A stretch of DNA of 20,465 nucleotides from a virus: IMG/VR virus record IMGVR_UViG_3300037961_003072, positions 1 through 20,465 of that record. One strand, given 5' to 3'. Of the stretch, positions 7,001-13,000 are shown one piece after another (within the stretch, counting starts at the first letter, position 1; each line of letters opens with the position of its first letter). The translations under genes and the position numbers were made by a program. The notes under the pieces were generated by a model, which was not told where the DNA came from, did not search any database, and saw only the letters and a program-made list of their open reading frames with translations.

Positions 7001-10000
7001 AAGTCATCTGCTCCTTCTTTTCTTTTGCCTTTTCTTCAGCCGCTTTTTTATCATCGCCCATCAAACGCTTGGCCTTATCGAGCGCACTAAGATAAGCACC
7101 ATCAACAGTGTTCTCTTGCTCAACTGTAAGCTGAGTACCCATGTTTGAACCAGAAGCGTTGGCAATCAATTCCATAGGAATGTTATCTTCCTTGCCCGTT
7201 ATCTGTGCCAACCTAGCATTCTCTTCTTCAAAAATTCTATTGAATTTCTTTTGGTAGTCGGCGACTACTCCTCGTGTTTCACGAATGAACGCTTTGTTCT
7301 GGTTGTAAAATTCTACAACCCTTCTGTCTGCTCTTCTCTTAAAGGTTTTAACAAGTGTTCGCTTGATCTTACCCCTAAGATTTATGTCCTCATCTGATTC
7401 TAGTGAAATGTCATAATCAGAAAACTCCATGAGAGGGACATCAAGTAACTCTAGCCAGTTACCAATCTTCTCTTCCTGCATCCCGACTTCGTCGATGAAC
7501 TCAGGAAGTTTAGAGTCTACCCCGAATTGAGATTCTAGATCTAAGTCTAGATCCGCTGATGGTTTAGCACGGAATGTAGTGGGTTGGAGTTCTGGTACTC
7601 CAAGATCAGTTACTCCTCCTCCGTCTGGAGTTCTCCTCCCACTAAAGAGTAGACCTCTTCTAGAGATAGCTTCCTTTTGGCTATCGTCTCCAATGAGGGC
7701 CTCTGCTCTATCAAGAACTCCAGAGTCTGGGGTTCCAAACCATAGCGGTTTTGGAATGTCTCGTCCAAGGATTCTATTTCTTGCTTGCTCAGGGTCATTT
7801 TCATTGTGGATGTTCTCACGTTCTGCGACATATTTCAAGTTCTTTCTGCTGTCTGCGGGATATATCTCTCGGATTGCTTCCCATGTTATTGATTGTAATT
7901 GGTATGGTGGGATACCTAGAGTCGCAGCAGCTTGTCTGTAAGCGTCTGCGTATATGTGATATGTACCCTGCATCCCGTCCCTGTCAGATGAAGCCGACGA
8001 AGTGCCAAAGTTATGTGCAACAGGAACAGCTTTCTGTGCATATGGCATAAGGAATGCCGCAGCAACAGCGTGTGTGTCAATTGTCACATCCCCATACTCA
8101 CTATAAGGACTAGCTATGTTGTTAAAGAAACTCCTAACTTTATGGAACTTACCTAGTTGTGTACTAATATTTTCGGGAGATCCGTCTTCGAGAATAGAGA
8201 ATGCTTTAGCTGTTTCACCTGCACTACCCCAACCATTAGCTACAGGTTCTCCATTTGGCTTTAAGTAAGGGCCATTTGGTTCTCCTTCGGGGGTGACGTT
8301 GGTAACTCCTTTACCAAACTCTGCCTCTGCGATTAACCTAACAGCCCATCCTACTAGTTTGGGATCTCCTCCTTTAAGCTCTGCAATTGTTTTACCTTTT
8401 ATTTGAGCCAACAGATTCCGTCTTATCTCACGGGCCTCAGCATCAAGAGCATCTTTGACTGCCTTGGACTTACCTTTCTTTCTAGCTTGCGGAGCTTCGG
8501 CAACAGCAATCGTATCCTCAACAACTTCGTCGAACTTTTCAGTGTCCATAACGTAGTCCTGATAGTGCCTATAAACCTCAATGGTTTGTTCAGCTTGGGC
8601 TAAGTTTAAGAACCAATCTTTTTGTGGACTAAGCGAAGCCATAACTCCTGCGACTTGCTCAGGATTCAAATCATATTTTGCAGCTAGTCCGTTTGCTATC
8701 CTGTTAGCTCCTTGATACCACCGCTTTGAACGCTCTCTAATTTGAGGATCAACAGCATCGTGTAAGGCAATTAAGTTATCAGCTAAGTAATCTTTTAGTA
8801 TCTGTAGTTTCTTCTCTGGATTTCTAGCTCTCTTAAATTCATCAGGCAGAATGTATCTGCCGTTAGGAGATTTAGATTTAAGTGTAGCTGTGATTTGTTT
8901 TATTTGATTCGGGATAGTTATCCTCTTGAGTCTATCTGCCGCTTTTGTATCTGGGTTTCCTTCACCTGCTACTCCACCAATATTACTTTCTCTTGGTGTT
9001 TCTTTGGGAACAGCTTTTGTTCCGATCTTTGATGTTCCTACACGGATGTCATCACGTTTGCCTATATCCAAAAGTTCTTGGCTGACATCTGCACCGAAGG
9101 TTGATTCCACATCAAGGGGGTCAACAATGTCAATTAGGTTCTCGTTGTATATAACAATCCCTTCAAAGCTATTATCAATCAGACCATCAATCCCAAGCTC
9201 CGTCATGATCTCATTGAAGTTATCTTCGCCCACAAGATCTCCTACAGGTCGCCCTCTGTATTTGAGATTTTTCCATGTATTAAAATCTTCTGCCTCACGG
9301 AGGTCTAAAACTTTAGCTGTCCACGGCAGTGAGAAAGCAATAACATCTCCCCCTTCGCTTTCTTCTTCAGCGAAGTCTGCATAGTTGTCCTGAGCTAACT
9401 TTCTATCAAAGGCAGCATAGAATCCCCTACCAAAATAACCTTTCGCAGATTTACTTTGGTCAACGCCTTTCTCTCGAATGTTCTTCCCGCCCTCCGTAGA
9501 TGTGCCGTGATAATATACAACCCTGTTTTGATCAGACTTAGGAACCAACCGCTGTGAAGAGACTGCTTGTTCCATCAATGTCTCAACCACAGCATATGGG
9601 TTTCTTGGGTTGTGAGTCATCGTGCTTGGAGCAGGTCTATAGTTAAGCTCCAGTGCTCTGATCTCGATAATGACATTGTTGACTGCCTTCCTCATCTCAG
9701 GAGAAACATCTCTATTGTTTACATGATAAGTCAGCTTACTAAGCAATGCTTTCATGTACTGGATGAAAGTGGGGATGAGTGCAGGATTAGTAGACAAGAA
9801 AGCAACAGACTCATTCGTAGTCATTCCTCGCATAGCTCTACTTGCGTGGAGGACTAGGGCCTCTTCAGTCATCTTGTATTTTTCTACAGAAGACTCTTGA
9901 GGGTCATCACTTCTTAGTCTTTCTAAAGCAGCCTCTTGTTGATCAAGCGGGTAGTAATCTTTGATTACAGCTTCAAATTGTTCATCAGTCATTGAGTTAG

Positions 10001-13000
10001 TTATCTCAACGATTTGCCCATCAGTGAGCATAGCTCTAGCAGCAGCGTGTCCTATCTCCTCATTGATGATAGCTCCAAGGATGTGCTGTCTTCTTTGCGG
10101 ATCTAGTCGTGTTGACTCTCCCATCTGAGCTAACTTGATAGCAGCCCTTTCTGGGTTAAGAATTATTGCACCTGTATCTGCGTCTACCTTAGCTACAACA
10201 GAACTCTCGTTATCTATTTGTAAGTTAAGTTCTCTTGGAAGATACGATGACACAAAGGTAACAACCTCTGCTGCTCTTTGTTGTAATACTTTAGCTAAGG
10301 ATGCTTCGTCTCCCATGCCAATAGCTTCAGCTAAATCACTTACTTCTGCCTGTGACCTGTGAACGCTTCGTGCAACCTGATTCGCGTATCCTGATTTGGT
10401 TTCAGGACTAGGGATTCCATGACGTTGTGTGAGGTCTAGTGCCTGTTGAACAGCAGTACGGAATTCTTTGGTCTTGAACCCAACTAAATTAGCAATGCTG
10501 TAGAAGAGCCTTACGAGAAGATTACTACTTCCTTTTGTTTTGGAAGTAATCCCATTTAAAAATGCTTGGAACTCTGGATCAGTTAATACGTGTGTGATGA
10601 ACTCATCGATGTTCTCAGTTCCATAAATTAAATTCGGCTTGCCTGTTTCAGAAGCCTTTTTCTTAGCGATGTTTAATAGCCTTTCGATGTTGGCAATAGC
10701 TTCATTCTCAGCAGGAGTTCTAGATTCAACAGGAGTACGTAATATATCGTCTGTGACCGCATGAATATATTCATGAACTAAAGTATCGGCTACCCCCCGA
10801 TCACCAGATCTATCTATGTTTATTACAATTCTTCTAGTCCCATTCTGATCTACGTAATAATAACCCGCAGCTTCAATGGGGCTTTGAACAATTTCAAATT
10901 GAACTGACCTAATTAAATCTTTCCTTTTCAACAGAGCCTTAGCTATGACACGAAGTGGCTTAGGGCCTTCCTTTGCTATCTTTTCTAAGGCTTCAATAAC
11001 AGACTCTGGGTTTCCGTCTTCTAGACCAAGTCCGTCTATCTGCTGAAGGTTATCCCTAGCAATCTCTCTACGATCTCTAATATCTTTTACAGCTCTCTTT
11101 TTATAGAGAGCAGAGGCTTTCCTAACTTGCGTGTAAAACGCAGATACATCGCTTGGAAGCAAAGCGACATCTTCCCCAACCAGAGCCTGTAACTGTGACT
11201 CGATCAAAGTGTATAAGGCAGGGTCTGTTTCTAAACTTTTTTGTGCGGCGGGATTCGTGACACCTAAAATAGTGAGAGCTTCTTTTAATTCTCTACCTAA
11301 CTTGAAGTTCTCCATTTCACTTTCAAACCTTCCAAGTCTTGGATTAGCTGCTCCTCCACCATTCGCGGCAAAGAAGATAACTAATTCAGTAGCTGTTTTT
11401 TCAGCAGAAAAATTCTTTGCGACTTTCTTTCCCTTATATACCTCTTTGTTAAGAATCCTCTTAGCTTCCCGCATCAGCCGTTCGTCCATAGCCAAAGCAG
11501 TGGCGACATCCTCTATTCGTCCTTCAACAAATTTAGATAGTTTAGTCTCAGGTATGGGATCAATTGGACTTAGATTCGGCGGGACAAAATGATCTTCGGC
11601 ATTCTTATCAGCATCATATATGTTTGGATCTTTATGTACTTTTGAATCTGGAGAAAGGATACTGGCGAAATCTCTTCGTGCTTTAGACTTTCGATCAGTC
11701 TGCATCTTAGTGTAATAAGATGCGTGTTTATTCCTTGTCTTTTCAAGGTCTACAACTTGCGACCCTACGCTCTCACCATTTGAAACTGCTGAAGCATATT
11801 TATAAATCTGCTCTTGCAGATCTAAACTCATTGTAACAGCCGCTGCCTCTACGTAATCTTTAGTGAGACTAAAGCCTGTTGCTTTTGCTATAATTGCTTT
11901 GAGCTTATTGATGTCTTTAGCTTCTTTTAACAAAGTGCCAAGAGCTACTTTCCCTCTTCTGCCACCTCGGTCACTCTTTGAAAAAGGCGTTTCAACTTTT
12001 AATCCTTTCGGTATATCAACAGTCAGCTTTAGATCTGTCACTCGCCTTACAATATTTTTGATGGCTGAGTAATCAGTCTCATGAACTGCTACTTTATTGA
12101 AAGCAGTTTTAGCTGACACCAAACCACCTTTGACAGGAACCATGATGTCAGTCACGTAATAGGAGTCCCCTACCTTTTCGGTTACAAAAGATTGGTTTAG
12201 CTGAGGGTTGTTATACTGATCTTCAGTGAGAGGAATAAGCACATTGTTTTGCAACAAGGTCAACATTCCTGCGGGATCATTGTTAAATACACCTACTCCA
12301 TCTTGATCGATAAAAACATTTCCTTCGGGGTCTAGTGTCTTGGGTAGTTTGGCCCCACCTGTAGGCATCTTAACTTTTATGGTGGGATATATTTCTCTGA
12401 CTCTAGTCCGTAGCTCGTTTGTTAACTCCCTTAGATATCTGCCATCAGTCCTGTCAAGTTCTAGACCTAACTGCTCTAAGTGTTCCTCAATGAAATGAAC
12501 GGGATACCCTTGATCAATGAGATTCTCTAGGGCTTTGATGTCTGCTTCAGAAATCTTTACAGGGTTAGCTGCTTCCTTCTGCTCTTCCTTTAGTTTCTGC
12601 TGTGCTTTTTTACGCTGTGAAGCAGCCGCATTAGCATCAAGCAACTTACCTGCCCTAACAGCAGCATCTAGTTTAGCTTTTCTTTCTTCAAATAGTTCTG
12701 GTGGTAGCGACTGAAGAGCCAGTTCTTGTTTTTTGTACTCAGCTTCTTTGGCATTTATCTCATTAGAAATATGCTGATACTTTTGCTCAGGCGTTAAATC
12801 TTTTGAGAGTGTTGGGTGTGAAGACGATATTGCTACTTGCCCATCAGTAGGATTGCTTTCTCCACTAAGAGCATCATTAACTACAGGGCTTGTAACTACT
12901 TTAGGATCAGCGGTAGATTTCTTTTTAGTATCGTCCTGTGCATCCTTAACCGCTTTGTCTACTGCACCTTCTGTGTTATTCTCCTTAAACTTTTCGTCTA

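Noticed and set aside
10760-10775. 16-bp perfect palindrome CATGAATATATTCATG
   Set aside because: It coincides with the codons of the HEYIH metallopeptidase motif, which explains it without a regulatory role.
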